Of a DNA stretch of 64,000 nucleotides, positions 47,291-58,430 are shown piece by piece. A program made the translations under genes and the position numbers. The notes beneath the pieces were generated by a model that saw only the letters and a list, made by a program, of their open reading frames with translations, ran no database searches and had not been told where the DNA came from. Source of the stretch: Ovis canadensis (Eukaryota; Chordata; Mammalia; Artiodactyla; Bovidae); contig NC_091249.1 of NCBI RefSeq assembly GCF_042477335.2, positions 43,260,001 to 43,324,000 of the forward strand, in the 5' to 3' direction. The stretch's first letter is position 1; each line of letters starts with the position of its first letter.

Positions 47291-48003
47291 AAAGGCCATT
47301 CAGACGTCTGCTGTTTTCATGACTGTGCTATATCTAGAAACATCGTTTCTTGCTCAGGTGCCCTTGCCTTGGCCAAAGCCCTTGTCTACCTCTTTCCACA
47401 TTCCTTGAATCTTCAAGAACTCAAACATGTCCTGTGTTTGGTTTTGTTTTTCTTTCTGTTACTTCCATGGAAGTCTGAAATCCAAAAGGGCACACTGAAA
47501 AGCTACCAGTTGGCTGCTGTAATAGATTCAAACCTCCTTACATACAAAAGAGGAGGAAATCATTCATCAGAATTTTAAAGGGTTCAAATTTCCCAAGAGA
47601 CAGTTATTCAGCTGTTCTCAACTATGGCCACCTTGCAGATGGCCACAGATGGCACTCTGCGAGGCTCCCAGTTCAAATTCCAGAGGCACAGACCCTGAGA
47701 AACTAGAAAGAATCTCTAAATTACTCATTCCTACTTCCTGATTTTACTTATGAGAAAACAGATCACAAAGAATGTCTCACGTTCAAGGCTGCACAGCTCA
47801 AGCCAGGCTCAGTGTATAAATATTCTGAATTCATTTTCCCAGCATCAGCTACTACACAAGTAGGTAATTCTGCAATCTGGACATTGACTTTGCACCCAGC
47901 CTTCTCCAGCAGCTGGCTGAGCTGGGCACTGCTGCCCACCTTGTCTGCCGGCTCTCAGGAAAGGTGAGGAGAAAGGAAGAAGGCAGCACGAGCCACTACT
48001 TAC
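47291..48003. other. Unique intronic sequence before the finger 2-3 exon donor
   Basis: No repeat or exon recognised. The minus frame at 47845-48087 overlaps the exon in another frame and is a shadow. Confidence 0.55.
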
Positions 48004-48180
48004 TTGAAGGGCTTTTCTCCAGTGTGGGTTCGGATGTGGTTGTTGAGAGTGGTGGCCCCAGCAAAGGCACGACCACAGTAGCCGCATTTGAAAGGCCGGT
48101 CACTGGAGTGAGTGACCACGTGGTTCCTCAGTTCTGAAGGCTGGGAAAAGGACTGGGAGCAGTGGCCGCATTGGTAAGGT
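48004..48180 (-). CDS. PRDM6: PRDM6 penultimate coding exon, zinc fingers 2 and 3
   Basis: A 177-base exon bounded by an acceptor TTTGTTGCAG|A and a perfect-consensus donor CAA|GTAAGT. It completes the Arg codon left by the upstream exon (AG|A) and encodes 58 full codons plus two bases of a Lys codon. It holds two canonical C2H2 fingers. Finger 2 starts [17 protein letters not shown] and closes NHVVTH; finger 3 starts [11 protein letters not shown] and closes NHIRTH. They are joined by an HSSDRPF linker, and a classical HTGEKPF linker leads into the next finger. The exon is shorter than a typical ORF cut-off and has no start codon, so it is visible only by translating around the splice sites. 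All Cys and His ligands are intact, with no frameshift. The reading phase (2) matches both neighbours, which strongly supports one transcript. Confidence 0.9.
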
Positions 48181-48534
48181 CTGCAACAAATGAAGACACT
48201 ACCTGGTCATTATATTCTACAGTAGAAGTTAGCATCACGAGGCTAGGGCCAAAATGTTTTGGTAGCATTCAGTTTCTATTACAAAGCATAGAGCTGGGGC
48301 CACTGGGTTCTCATTACTATACTTGTTGCCACAGAAACAAAATTCACAAAGCTGATGAGACACATTCAATACCCCATGAATATTCCTTTCCAATATTAAC
48401 TGCACCATTTCCACAACTTCTATTTCCTATTTTGATCCCCACCCCCAGGCAAATATCGGAGCTTTGAGAGTACAGACTTGATGAAGGAGAATGGTATAAG
48501 AGAAAATATGTAATTGTCTCTCGTAATTCTGTGG

Positions 48535-48720
48535 CACTTTAACTTTACAAAGTGCATTAAAATCAATTATCTGGTTTAATCTTTACGATAATCCTCAGGG
48601 AAAGCAGTTATTATTATCTCTGTCAGTTCAGAAAATGGAGGATAAACTGTTCTCAAAGGAAATAAGCTCTTGATGCCAAGGTCACTCAAGAGTGATTGGA
48701 CTTTATTCTAAGTCCCAGGC
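48535..48720 (-). mobile_element. MIR-like repeat, antisense
   Basis: TTACAAAGTGCATTAAAATC, CTGGTTTAATCTTTACGATA, ATCCTCAGGGAAAGCAGTTA, TTATTATCTCTGTCAGTTCA. This is the MIR reverse-complement order, in the PRDM6 intron. Confidence 0.65.
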
Positions 48721-48999
48721 AAATAGGCAGGCAAGTTGGCAAGCTGCATAAAAGATACTAGGTAGTCCTGGGCTCTGTCTACAGCACATCCCCAACGTGC
48801 GGCTATCTGGTAGCGCACAGATCAACATGGTCATGCACTCAGATTTGCTTCTTTGAAAAAGACATCCTGACTTCAATTTACTCTCTCCCCACCCCCAACC
48901 CTGACTTATATTTATCCACTGGGTCTTCTTCTGAAACTTCAGCTCCCCAGTTTAATCTGGTAGCAAGCGATGATTTATAGCAGCCCAGAAATGACAGGA

Positions 49000-50180
49000 T
49001 ATCACTATGTTTGCAGGAGGAAGACTGGGATGCAAAAGCAAATGGAAGGAAGTTGTGACAAATACCTGATAATTAGCAAGATTATCGGAGCACGTTCTTT
49101 TCAGCTCCTGAGAAGGAAATCAATTTTTGGTTTTCATAAAATAGATTAAAATTCTGTCTTCTCTACAGAAGTTCTTCTGCTTACTTAAGCAGAATCTGGT
49201 GAGTGATATAAAACCTGGGGAGTTTTCCCTATTCGAGGCTATTTCATATCATTCCTTGACAGGGCTCTAATTTCTTTATCAAAAGTTTTGTTAAGAAAAT
49301 TAATAATCTGTCATGAGTGATATCAAGAGAGCTCAGGAAGCCCTGGCTTGTGGCTCAAACGTTTCTGGCTGTGTTTAGAAAGCCAGTGACTAAAACAGAC
49401 TTAATTGCTCTACCTTCAGCAAATGCATACGTTTCAATGACTGGAAACCAAAATGTAGGGCCAGGAGACAACGGCGACCGAGCATGTACAACAATTCAAT
49501 TAAGTGCAAAATAAAGTGTACCCTCTCATTTGTCAAGTGAAGTGCTTAATTGTGGCTACTTGCCTCACTGAACACAAATACTATTATTTTACCAGGCTTC
49601 AGCACACTGAGCACTGATTGTAGAATTTTTTAGCTTGATTAATAGTCCAGGATTGGTCAATAACTCAATACTATACAATTTTAATTACTTACATTTAGAA
49701 ATCTATCTGCTTTCAAACAAGTTTCAAAGAAATATATACGAGTCCTTGGTAAGGAGTTTATCAAACTTGACAAATTGCACGTGCATTTTATTACAATGAT
49801 AAAACAAAGCTTTGAAGTCATTAAAATTATATGTAGATGAGAATGTCCTTTTGCCAAATCTATTCTTTGTAGTAACCATTAACCTTAGAGGGGTCCGCCA
49901 GAAATCATTCTCTTGGGGTGAATTTTTTTAATGTTACTGAAGATCATAAACAAAATAATGTATTAATATATGCTATATCCACTGACAATTGATTTTTCTA
50001 ATAGTGAAGGACCATTAACATTTATTAGCCTCTGGTTATCTATTTTTAATAGCTATCACTATAAAAAATAAGCCACTAAATAAAACCAATTAATCTTTTC
50101 TTCTTTTTTTCTAATTCTGCTGTCAAAAGTTGGAGTGATTTATCTCCTGTAGTCAGAAGTCATTCCAGCCTTCTTATGCT
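49000..50180. promoter_or_regulatory. Candidate conserved non-coding element in PRDM6 intron
   Basis: About 1.2 kb of AT-rich sequence with no recognisable repeat. It is dense in TAATTA, TTAAT and ATTA homeodomain-type cores (for example 49270-49300, 49630-49700 and 50080-50100). It has the composition of deeply conserved developmental enhancers, but conservation cannot be seen from one sequence. This is inference. Confidence 0.3.
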
Positions 50181-51972
50181 AATAATTAAGGTGGCAAAGA
50201 TTTACACACCAAAGAGAAGAAGTGACCACAGAGGGGTTTTTGCTGCATTCTTATATCAAGGTAACAACAATGAAAGGCAAACTGGATTCTAAAACATCAC
50301 CTTGTCCAGTACTAGCCTGAGAGAGGTTTGCTAGGTATCCCGTGACCTATGGCGCAGCTTTTAAAACTCTGCACAATTCAGCTGAATGAATGGAATGGCC
50401 TCAAATGAGGGAAACGGCGATGAGTCCTGCTTCAGCTTCTGAACCTAATCAGCTGTGGGACTTGACAAGTTGCCCAACTTCCCTGTTTCCTCATCGCTCT
50501 GGTAAGCAGGATGGACTGGACTAGCTGCCCTCTCACATCCCATCCTGTTCTGCTCCTGCTTTTAGATAATCAACAAACACGTGCCACCTAAGGATCTCAC
50601 CAAGACACAGCCTCACGGGAGACAGCATCAACCATCAACCTCCACCCTCCACTGTCTGTACCAGCCAGTGCCCTGTAGCCAGTCTTCCACAGTTTTGTCT
50701 CTAGTCCCACTAATTAAAATATAGACTATTTAAAGTAACTTGGTAAACCGTTGAGACTTCCAAGCAACAAGAAAATCTAGAACAGAAATACAGGAACAAA
50801 CTTTACTTTAGCTGATCCCAAAAAACAAAGTGATATCCCTTTAATTCTGGTACCCTGAAGAGTAAGATTTTAGACCATATTGTCACATTCACCTTTGCAG
50901 ATACTTATTTTATGTAGAATTTAGTACCAAAATGTGTACTCTATTTGCCATTATAATAACAGAGCCTCTCTCTCAGCCTCAAAATATATGGAAAGTGAGC
51001 CCTTAGGAAATAGAGACAAGATCCTTCTTTCTCTGGATTTTCAATATGTCTCAAGAATGAATAAAAGGAAATGATCAAAAAGTAAATTTAACATTGACTG
51101 CATCCCAGTGTTGACCTAAGCACACAGGAATACATTTAAGACAGAATGAAATCTTCATGCCCAAGAGCAGGACTCAGAAAACATCATGGCTACTACAGAA
51201 TCTCAGATGTCACAACTTGTTTCGAAACAACTGACTCAGGATTTAAGACTCTGTATGTATGTTTTTATTAGCACACCCTGACTCCTCACCTCTCTGTTTA
51301 CATCTAAACGGGTCTGAGGGCACAGAATCACTTGCCATTTCTCAGCTTTTTATTCTGATGACTAACATTCCCATTAACTTGTCAAGGGTCTGGTTAAAGG
51401 GGCAGTACAGGGATGGAAGAGTGGGAGATGCAAACTCTTGGGTGTAAGATAGCGTTAAGGATGTATTGCACAAGGGGAATACACTCAATATTGTGTTGTA
51501 ACTATAAATGGAAAGTAACCTTTTAAAATTGTACTTTTTAAAAAAAGACTCATAAAATAGAGGGTGGGGTTTGAAAAGTTCTACAAATAATAAAAGACTT
51601 TTTTAAAAGTGAAAAAAATGAAACTATCAACAGCAACAAAAAAGCAAGTCTTAATTTATCAAACTCTTGGATACGATCAATTTCAGTTCTCAAATTCTGC
51701 ATCCCTTTGATGCAAAAGCAGCACAGGAAGTCTGGCATCGACATGTGCTGTGTTCAGCTTCACTCTTTGTAGGACTGCAGGTCACTGGGCAACTAAATGA
51801 GACTCTCCTTTCTAAAGCACTTTGATTCTCTCCAAGTTGTCATACACATATATCATTTTATTATTCTCCAAACAAATGCAACGAGCATTCCTCACAAAGT
51901 GATAACATCTAGTGACCAGAAAAAGCTTTTGGCTGTTTGTTTGTTTCTTTTTAAACACTACTTGAGATCCCT

Positions 51973-52148
51973 AGCAGTGCTGTCCCACGATGGAAACGTT
52001 CTGTATCTACACTATCCAACAGGGGAACTACTAGACACACACAGTCACTGAACACTGGAAATGTGGCTAGGGAGACTAAGAAACCAAAATACTATTTTAC
52101 TTAACTTGGATTAATTTAAATAACCTTGTGTGGCTTGTTCCAACACAG
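51973..52148. mobile_element. MER5A-like (hAT-Charlie) DNA transposon relic
   Basis: AGTGCTGTCCCACGATGGAA, ACGTTCTGTATCTACACTAT, TGAACACTGGAAATGTGGCT, then AATTTAAATAACC. These match the remembered MER5A text ('cttgaaatgtggctagt... atttaaatagccacatgtgg'). Confidence 0.75.
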
Positions 52149-53224
52149 AAATATCAAGTTTCAAGAAAAACTAGGAGGTGCTCTGTCCTCAACAATGAAA
52201 TATCTAAAAAAATAGACAAAGCCTGGGTCGATTTAGTTAGCATATATCAATGCCGGTAAATTTCTAAGTAGAAAGAAAGCAGAAGGACGGTTTTGTGCAT
52301 CCCCTGGCATTCTCTGCAACTGGTGGCTTCTCTGCCAAAGATGACGAGTAAAATGTGCAATTCATTTACTCTGCGTCTGTAATTGGTTTGGTGTACACAT
52401 AGGAAAAGGATGAAACGTTTAACAAAATTAAGTGTGGTTTGGTTTAAAATATTATTAATCCTTCCTTGATTTTTCTTTCATGGCATGAAAGCCTCCAGGA
52501 CAAAAGCTGTTCAGCTGGGCCCATGTTCCCTCCTTGCTCCCCGTCAGTCAAGCCCAAGAGCCCATCCCCAGAGACTTCAAATGGGGTGCCATTGAGGTCA
52601 CTGTAGGCTGTACTGAGTGAGAAAAGAACTAAGCTCTATGTAAGGAGAAAAAGATTTCAGGAGACTGGCAGAAGTACAGAGCCAAGACACTCGGAGAACA
52701 TGGAAAGCTAGAGAGAAGATAACCTTCACACGTAGGGGAAGGGGAAACAATGGAACAGAAACACTGATGCATTCCAAAGCAACTATTATGGTGATGGATT
52801 ATCTTCAGGTTCCTCCCATCAAACAGCTCTTTCTAGAGTTATCTTCCCCTCTGGTACTTTAGCATACAATTATATAAACAAGGACGCTTAAAACACAAAT
52901 GTGAGCGGCTGACAGTGTGTTCAGGAGGGTAAAGGCAAGCTTTCCCCATGTGGTACAATCAAGAAGGAAAGGAAAATGATGCAAAATAAAGATAAGCACT
53001 GTAAAGACATTCTGCAGAGAATAAAATAGAATATATTCATCAGAAAATAACCCACTGTGATTGAAGGCTTTGCTTACACCTTTCTGGAGCCCCACTACCA
53101 CCACCACTACCCCCAGTGGGACCTTGGAGTTTCTGCAGCAAAAAACAGAAGGGAAAGGGATTTCTAATTCCTGGTTCAAGCACAAGTTTGTCAAGCTGCC
53201 CTGGCCTGGGTAATAAGCTTATGT
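52149..53224. other. No recognised feature in this intron segment
   Basis: Unique-looking DNA. A minus frame at 52859-53194 partly overlaps the neighbouring SINE's flank and shows no domain. Confidence 0.5.
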
Positions 53225-53428
53225 GCCTGTGTGTACACTTAGTCTCTCTGTCATGTCTGACTCTTTGCGACCCCATGGACTGCAGCTCGCCAGGTTCCTC
53301 TGTCCATGGAATTTCCCAAGCAAGAATACTGGAGTGGGTTGCTATTCCCTTCTCCAGGAGATCTTCGCGACCCAGGGATTGCATCACCTGCATTGTTAGG
53401 CAGATTCTTTACCACTGCACCACCTGGA
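53225..53428 (-). mobile_element. Bov-tA SINE, antisense on plus (sense to PRDM6)
   Basis: GTACACTTAGTCTCTCTGTC, GCAAGAATACTGGAGTGGGT, CGCGACCCAGGGATTGCATC and GGCAGATTCTTTACCACTGC. A deletion removes part of the B-box side. It sits about 160 bases from an oppositely oriented copy. Confidence 0.92.
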
Positions 53429-53591
53429 ATAAACTTATGCTAAAGCATAAATGTTTTTTGAAATCCCTAAATAATATCTAGGTTGATCTAGATTCCTACA
53501 GCTTCCTCCCTTTGAATTTACTCATGAAAGAAAAAGTCAGTAGCTGGAGAAAAGGGAAGAAGAGAGTTTGGGGGTGGGTATGTTTAATATT

Positions 53592-53792
53592 AGGACTTCC
53601 TTCGTGGCTCAGACGGTAAAGCGTCTGCCTACTATGCGGGAGACCTGGATTCGATCCCTAGGTCAGGAAGATCCCCTGGAGAAGGAAATGGCAACCCATT
53701 CCAGTACTCTTACCTGGAGAATCCCATGGATGGAGGAGCCTGGTGGGCTACAGTCCATGGGGTCACAAAGAGTCGGACATGACATTAACACA
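53592..53792 (+). mobile_element. Bov-tA SINE, sense on plus (antisense to PRDM6)
   Basis: TAGGACTTCCTTCGTGGCTC, GAGACCTGGATTCGATCCCT (B box), AAGGAAATGGCAACCCATTC, GGAGCCTGGTGGGCTACAGT and AAAGAGTCGGACATGACATT. Near full length. Confidence 0.94.
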
Positions 53793-55497
53793 ATAAAATT
53801 CAGAAATAACAATCCTGTGGCTTCTGGACCCTATTATGGGTGTATTTTTATCTTTAATGCTAATTGCTACTTTGCCAGGTCAAGTGAATTTTCCTTCTGT
53901 GTTCAATGTAAATAACATGGTAGTGAAAATCAGTAAGGCCGCCAATCCTGGGTATCCTCGGATCTCTTTCCTTTACATTAAGGCATTGACTTACTGATTG
54001 TCCCTCACATGAAAAAACTTACAAATAAAGACACACCCAGTCTCTTTGATGAAAGTTCAAATGTCTTGGGTTTTCTGTTGAGTGAAAAATCTTTTGGACC
54101 TAAGATTCGAGGACCTGTTTCAAAATTTGGACCTGTTTGAAACTAAACTCTAGCTTGTTTACTTTCTGACTTTGTCTTCTGTGTCTCCCTTTCTTGCCTC
54201 TAGTTGTAGCAAGATTTTCCTATCAAAATAAAAGCTTTTGCGTTTTTCAAATAGGAGGGAAATGGTTTCTGACTGGCAGGTTCCAAGTTTTTTCACTGTA
54301 TAGGGCTGAATGGGCACAAACTGCCAAGGACTAAAAGTCAGTTAATGTATGGAGTCAACCACTAAAGAAAATACGTCTATTCAGCAGTTCAAAGTCTCCA
54401 CATGGATAATAAAAGACTCCAAATCTCACAACTATGCACAAATTGATGCTCCACTTTAGTTCTGTATATTTCTCCTCTTTAGAAATTCACTCATGTGGTT
54501 AAGAATTACGGAGAGAACGTTTTCTACTCCCAAATGTGCTGGTACAGGAAAGCTGGCGAGATTCTGGAACAGCAACCATACAGCTCTTCCAAGCCTATAT
54601 CCTAAAAGCACATTATGTAACTCAGTGAAACTAGTGGGTCGAGGAGACTGAGCATCTCTATTTCCCATATCTCCACTAACCAACTCAAATGTGATGGAAT
54701 AATTCAAGCATCTCCCTGTTATTAGTAAGAAACATTGTATTTTATTACTCTGCCTCTAAAAGGACTACTTCATTGAAGTCATAATTCTTACTTTTAACTT
54801 ATTCACGAATGATGGTGACCGCCTCTCAAGTCTTCACCAGCAAAGTACAGGGAAAGGAGAAGGAGATGAGGCGATCTACCTGCATATCAAAAACATTACT
54901 TCACCCCATCTGGGAGGGCCTGGCCAAACCACACCTGAACATCTGCATCAAACAAGCCCAGCGGGGTCTCACACAGGACAGCAGTCTCAAGCCACCCGGA
55001 TTTTTGCCAGTAACTCTAGATCAGCTTGGAATCAGCAATAACCTAACAGTCTCTCGTGGAAGTGTATTTTGTACACTTTCGTACCCTTTGTAAGTTTTCT
55101 AATTTGTCGGGCACTTGTCTGACAGATTACATAGATGCTTTACAAATTCTAACACTATTATTTGACAGAACAGACTTCACAGGAACTTAAACCAGAATAC
55201 ACACGTTTTTCGAAGCGAAACTGAGGTCAGACAAAACAGTCTGTCTTGCTATCTTTTTATTTACCATGATATATTTCATTGTTTCATAAGACATTCAGCG
55301 TGAAGTCGTCATACTCAAAGCTAAGCTTTCAGTTCCTCCATCCAGAAATTTTCAACTATCATTTCATCTTACCTTGTATATTTAGTTGTGATGATCACAA
55401 CGAATCTCTGAGGATAAACCTAAACTCATGCACACCTAAACTCCCTCAATTTAAAAAGCAAGTTTATAATAACAAATTGTAATGTACTTCTTATATT

Positions 55498-55523
55498 AAA
55501 AAACAAAACAAAACAAAACAAAA
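55498..55523. repeat. (AAAAC)n simple repeat
   Basis: Five AAAAC-type units, in the intron. Confidence 0.85.
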
Positions 55524-56199
55524 TGCTTTGCAAACTTTGAACAGATATATCTTGAGGTTATCCATATACTTGCAAGGAAGGCAAATTAAAAAAAAAAAAA
55601 TCCTTCTGCAGTAAGAAAAACATTTCCAAAACTTTTGTGTTCCCTTAAAGTCAACACTACAAAGATATGCAGAAGTCTGTTGGTATTTTCACCGGGAGGC
55701 TCTCCTATTGAAGGCAAAAGATGATATAGACACAGCTGCCTTAATGGCCTTAATATGAATGTTTCAGCATCAATCAGTTACGGCAATGCTTTGAAGCCAA
55801 GCAAGTGGTTTCTAGCATGGCACAAAACAAAACATGTATACACATAAAACTGCACATGCACCCTAAAAATGGATCATTATCTGAAATAAAAAGATAAAAA
55901 AGATAAATTAAATGAAAATAAATTTTAAAAATAAAAAAAATCTGCCCCCTCTCCAACATCCTCCCTGCCTGCTTGGGTTCCAATACACTGCTGTATCCTG
56001 CAGAGCTAAGAGGGGACAGTTGGGTGCATATATTTTAGGGCAAGGAGTCCTGAGTGGCTTAAGGTTCATCAGTGGCTAAATTAAGAAAATTAATTCAGGA
56101 GTCCTGCTTTGGAGTCTCCTATTCTACTTCCAAAATTTACTTTCTGCCTTTATATTAAAAATATTTTTAGATAGTTTGCATTTAATCAAATTTTCATAG

Positions 56200-56660
56200 G
56201 ATGTGAAGGGGAGATAAAACACTGTCCTTTCTTACTGAATTAATTTGATTTTTGTCTTTTGCGCTCCCAGCTATCAAGACTGTCGAATAAACCCGTTTTG
56301 ATTCATAAATAATAGTTCCATTATGTCTACTGTGCCACTCATCAAAGTACCTGAAATTTTAATTCACTTGTTCAGCTAAATTTCATCTTCAGTTCATGGC
56401 CATAAAATTCTTTATTGACAAACTTTCAAACCAACTTTGACTCCGAGGTATCTAGTCAACATTTTTCTTCTGTGTGGATATTAGTTTATTGAATAAGTGG
56501 CATCTGTTTTCCTCCACATCACTAGCAGAGTAGGTATTTCCTTTTGACAGCTTTGCAGGATTTATGGGTTTGCATGCTCTGAAGAAAAATAGTACTAAGC
56601 AAAAAATTCCAATTCATTACCTCTTAGTACTTAATTAAGTTCATACCCACGGCACACTGG
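56200..56660. promoter_or_regulatory. Candidate conserved non-coding element upstream of the finger 2-3 exon
   Basis: Repeat-free AT-rich block about 0.4 kb inside the intron from the finger 1 exon donor, with several AATTAA, TTAATT and CATAAA motifs. Its function is unproven; it is listed because unique AT-rich DNA of this kind next to a developmental regulator is often constrained. Confidence 0.22.
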
Positions 56661-57030
56661 AGGTGAACCCTGAAACGACTGTGACAGCGGCAGAGAGGGC
56701 AGCTATATTATCTTTGGAAGACAGAGAGGATTCTAATTATCCTGACCTCATTTTTCCACCTATGATATTCATAAGTTTGCACCTTCTATTTTGCCTCCCT
56801 TTAGACCCAGGCAGAGCTCTTTGGAAAGTGACAGAAGATTCCTTTCTGCAGCCCCCGTTCATGCAGCCCTTCTACACAATAAAGCCAAAGAAGCGCCTCA
56901 CATGACTCTCATCTTTCCAGACCTCTGATTGCAGGATTTTCCCCCAGGTGTGGCTGGAGGAGGCGACAGGAAGGCAAGCAGTGAGTCTCACAAGCACACA
57001 CACCCTGTGAGCGACGAGAGGTGGGGTTAC

Positions 57031-57373
57031 CTGTCAGGGTTCTGTGTGCACACGTGCATCTGTAGCAGGATCCGCTGCGTAAAAGTCTTAAAGCACTGCC
57101 CGCATTTCCAGAGGTGCCAGTCACTGAACTCCGAGTGGAGCTGGCTGGTGGAGGTGGGGCTCGCCAGGACGCGCTGGTTCTTCACGCTGATTTGATTAAA
57201 TCCAGATTCCAGGGGCCCTGACTTATCCAGGAGGGAGAAGTTCCTGCCGCAGGGAGTCTGGGGGAAGACGACAGAGCGCTGCTGGGGAGCCTGGGAGAGT
57301 TTGCTGCTCTTGTTGAAGGGCTGCAGGGCGTCCTGTCTGCACATGGCTTCCATGACCGTTGAGGGGACATTTA
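57031..57373 (-). CDS. PRDM6: PRDM6 internal coding exon (third from last), zinc finger 1
   Basis: Internal exon of a PR-domain zinc-finger gene. On the minus strand it follows a pyrimidine-rich acceptor (TTCTCCTAG) and ends at a donor CAG|GTAACC. It begins with the last two bases of a split codon (probably Val), then reads [15 protein letters not shown] onward for 113 codons, and ends after two bases of an Arg codon. The first ~75 residues are a low-complexity, Ser/Gln-rich linker between the PR domain and the fingers. The last ~27 carry finger 1 (WKCGQC, then QMHVC), which is Cys-Cys-His-Cys-like with only one residue between the His and the last Cys. The assignment rests on remembered PRDM6 sequence: linker, finger order and C-terminus all fit. 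PRDM6 is a nuclear repressor that recruits chromatin modifiers in smooth-muscle and neural progenitors. The PR domain must lie in exons beyond 64 kb. PRDM14 was considered and rejected. Confidence 0.88.
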
Positions 57374-58204
57374 CTAGGAGAACAGCAAAAGTTTGAGATC
57401 AGTTTTATTTGTCCTTCAAATAAGCAAAGCACAGGCTTCTAAAAAATTCCTAGAAGTCATAGTAACAAACAACGTCTAAAAGAATTCCTGTAAGTCTGTA
57501 TTTTAAAAATTGGCTTTTCTGGTCTCAGAATAAATGTAAGAGCAGACAGTTTGATTTGAGGGGGAAAGCACAATTATCCAAAATGAACTCATTCAATGTC
57601 TATTTATTAAGCAGTGATTATCTGCTCAAGATTTTCATAGATGGTCTTTGCCCTCACATAGTTACTTATGACCTGAGACAAAAGACTCCATAATGAAGTT
57701 CCACACTGTAGCCCAGATGTGGGGAGCGTTGAGATGGGAGGCACAGCAGTAGACAGGGAGAGGAAGGAGGGCTCCCTGAAAACGGGGCTTTGAGCAGAGA
57801 AGGGAGATTCAGGCCCTCAGGATTTCAGGCCTTCCACTTGGTCCTGTCAGCACAAAACAGGTTTTCAAGGAAAACTGGCTGAAGGATGAAGGCAACCCTA
57901 TGAAAGATGCCTGGAGACAGAAGTCTGGCACGCTGATGGGATGGCGGGGAATCAGGGCGACAGAGCACAGCATGCGTTTTCGGCACTGTGGGAATAAAAG
58001 GGCGGCAGGGGGCAGACCTCAGTGGGCCTTTAACGTCCAAATAAATAAATAAACAAAAGACCTTGGGCCTAAGAAACAGGCACTGACTGTTTTTGAGCAT
58101 AGGAACAGCAAGAAAAAAGAACGAATTAGTGTTCAGGGAGGGCCCGAGAGAGGCACAATGCACAGACAGGCTGCAGTGGATAAGGTAAGAGTGGGAGGCA
58201 ACAG

Positions 58205-58375
58205 AGTACGCAGTCATGGAGCTTGAAACTCGGGCTTTGGAATCACAAAGAGCTATGTCCAAATTCTAACTCTGCCTTTTATTAGCGTGGTCACCTAAGG
58301 CAAGTTATACAATCTCTCTGTGTCTCTGTTTCCTCATCTGCAAAATGAGGACAGTGGAAATAATAACCGTGACAG
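58205..58375 (+). mobile_element. MIR SINE, sense
   Basis: TTGAAACTCGGGCTTTGGAA, ACCTAAGGCAAGTTATACAA, GTGTCTCTGTTTCCTCATCT and GCAAAATGAGGACAGTGG in MIR order. Confidence 0.82.
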
Positions 58376-58430
58376 TAACAGCAGCATGGCTTAGTGATTC
58401 AGATGGCCAAGATTTAAACTCCACCATCTA

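Larger units (their letters stand above)
40960..48003 (-). other. Last intron of PRDM6 (7,044 bases)
   Basis: Lies between the GTAAGT donor at 48003 and the CTCCTCCAG acceptor ending at 40960, phase 2. It contains an (AC)n run, a strictly alternating purine-pyrimidine tract, an A19 run near 43.5 kb, a sense-oriented BovB 3' fragment and an L2 copy. The rest, notably 41915-46400, looks unique. A block near 42420-42730 is AT-rich with homeodomain-like cores and is discussed as a possible conserved element. Confidence 0.85.
48181..57030 (-). other. PRDM6 intron between the finger 1 and finger 2-3 exons (8,850 bases)
   Basis: Lies between the GTAACC donor at 57030 and the TTTGTTGCAG acceptor ending at 48181, phase 2. 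It is repeat-poor for a ruminant intron: one MIR-like piece, one MER5A-like piece, two young SINEs in opposite orientation at 53.2-53.8 kb, and an (AAAAC)n run. About 49.0-50.2 kb and 56.2-56.65 kb are AT-rich, repeat-free and candidates for regulatory sequence. Confidence 0.85.

Noticed and set aside
47845-48087. The minus frame [15 protein letters not shown] as a protein
   Set aside because: It overlaps the finger 2-3 exon in a different frame; the true frame there gives two perfect zinc fingers.
40845-57373. Assignment of the zinc-finger gene to PRDM14
   Set aside because: PRDM14 has six fingers and a different C-terminus as I recall it. Here there are four, with a short linker exon and the ending ESPESIEVD, which fits PRDM6. 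The large introns also fit the larger gene.
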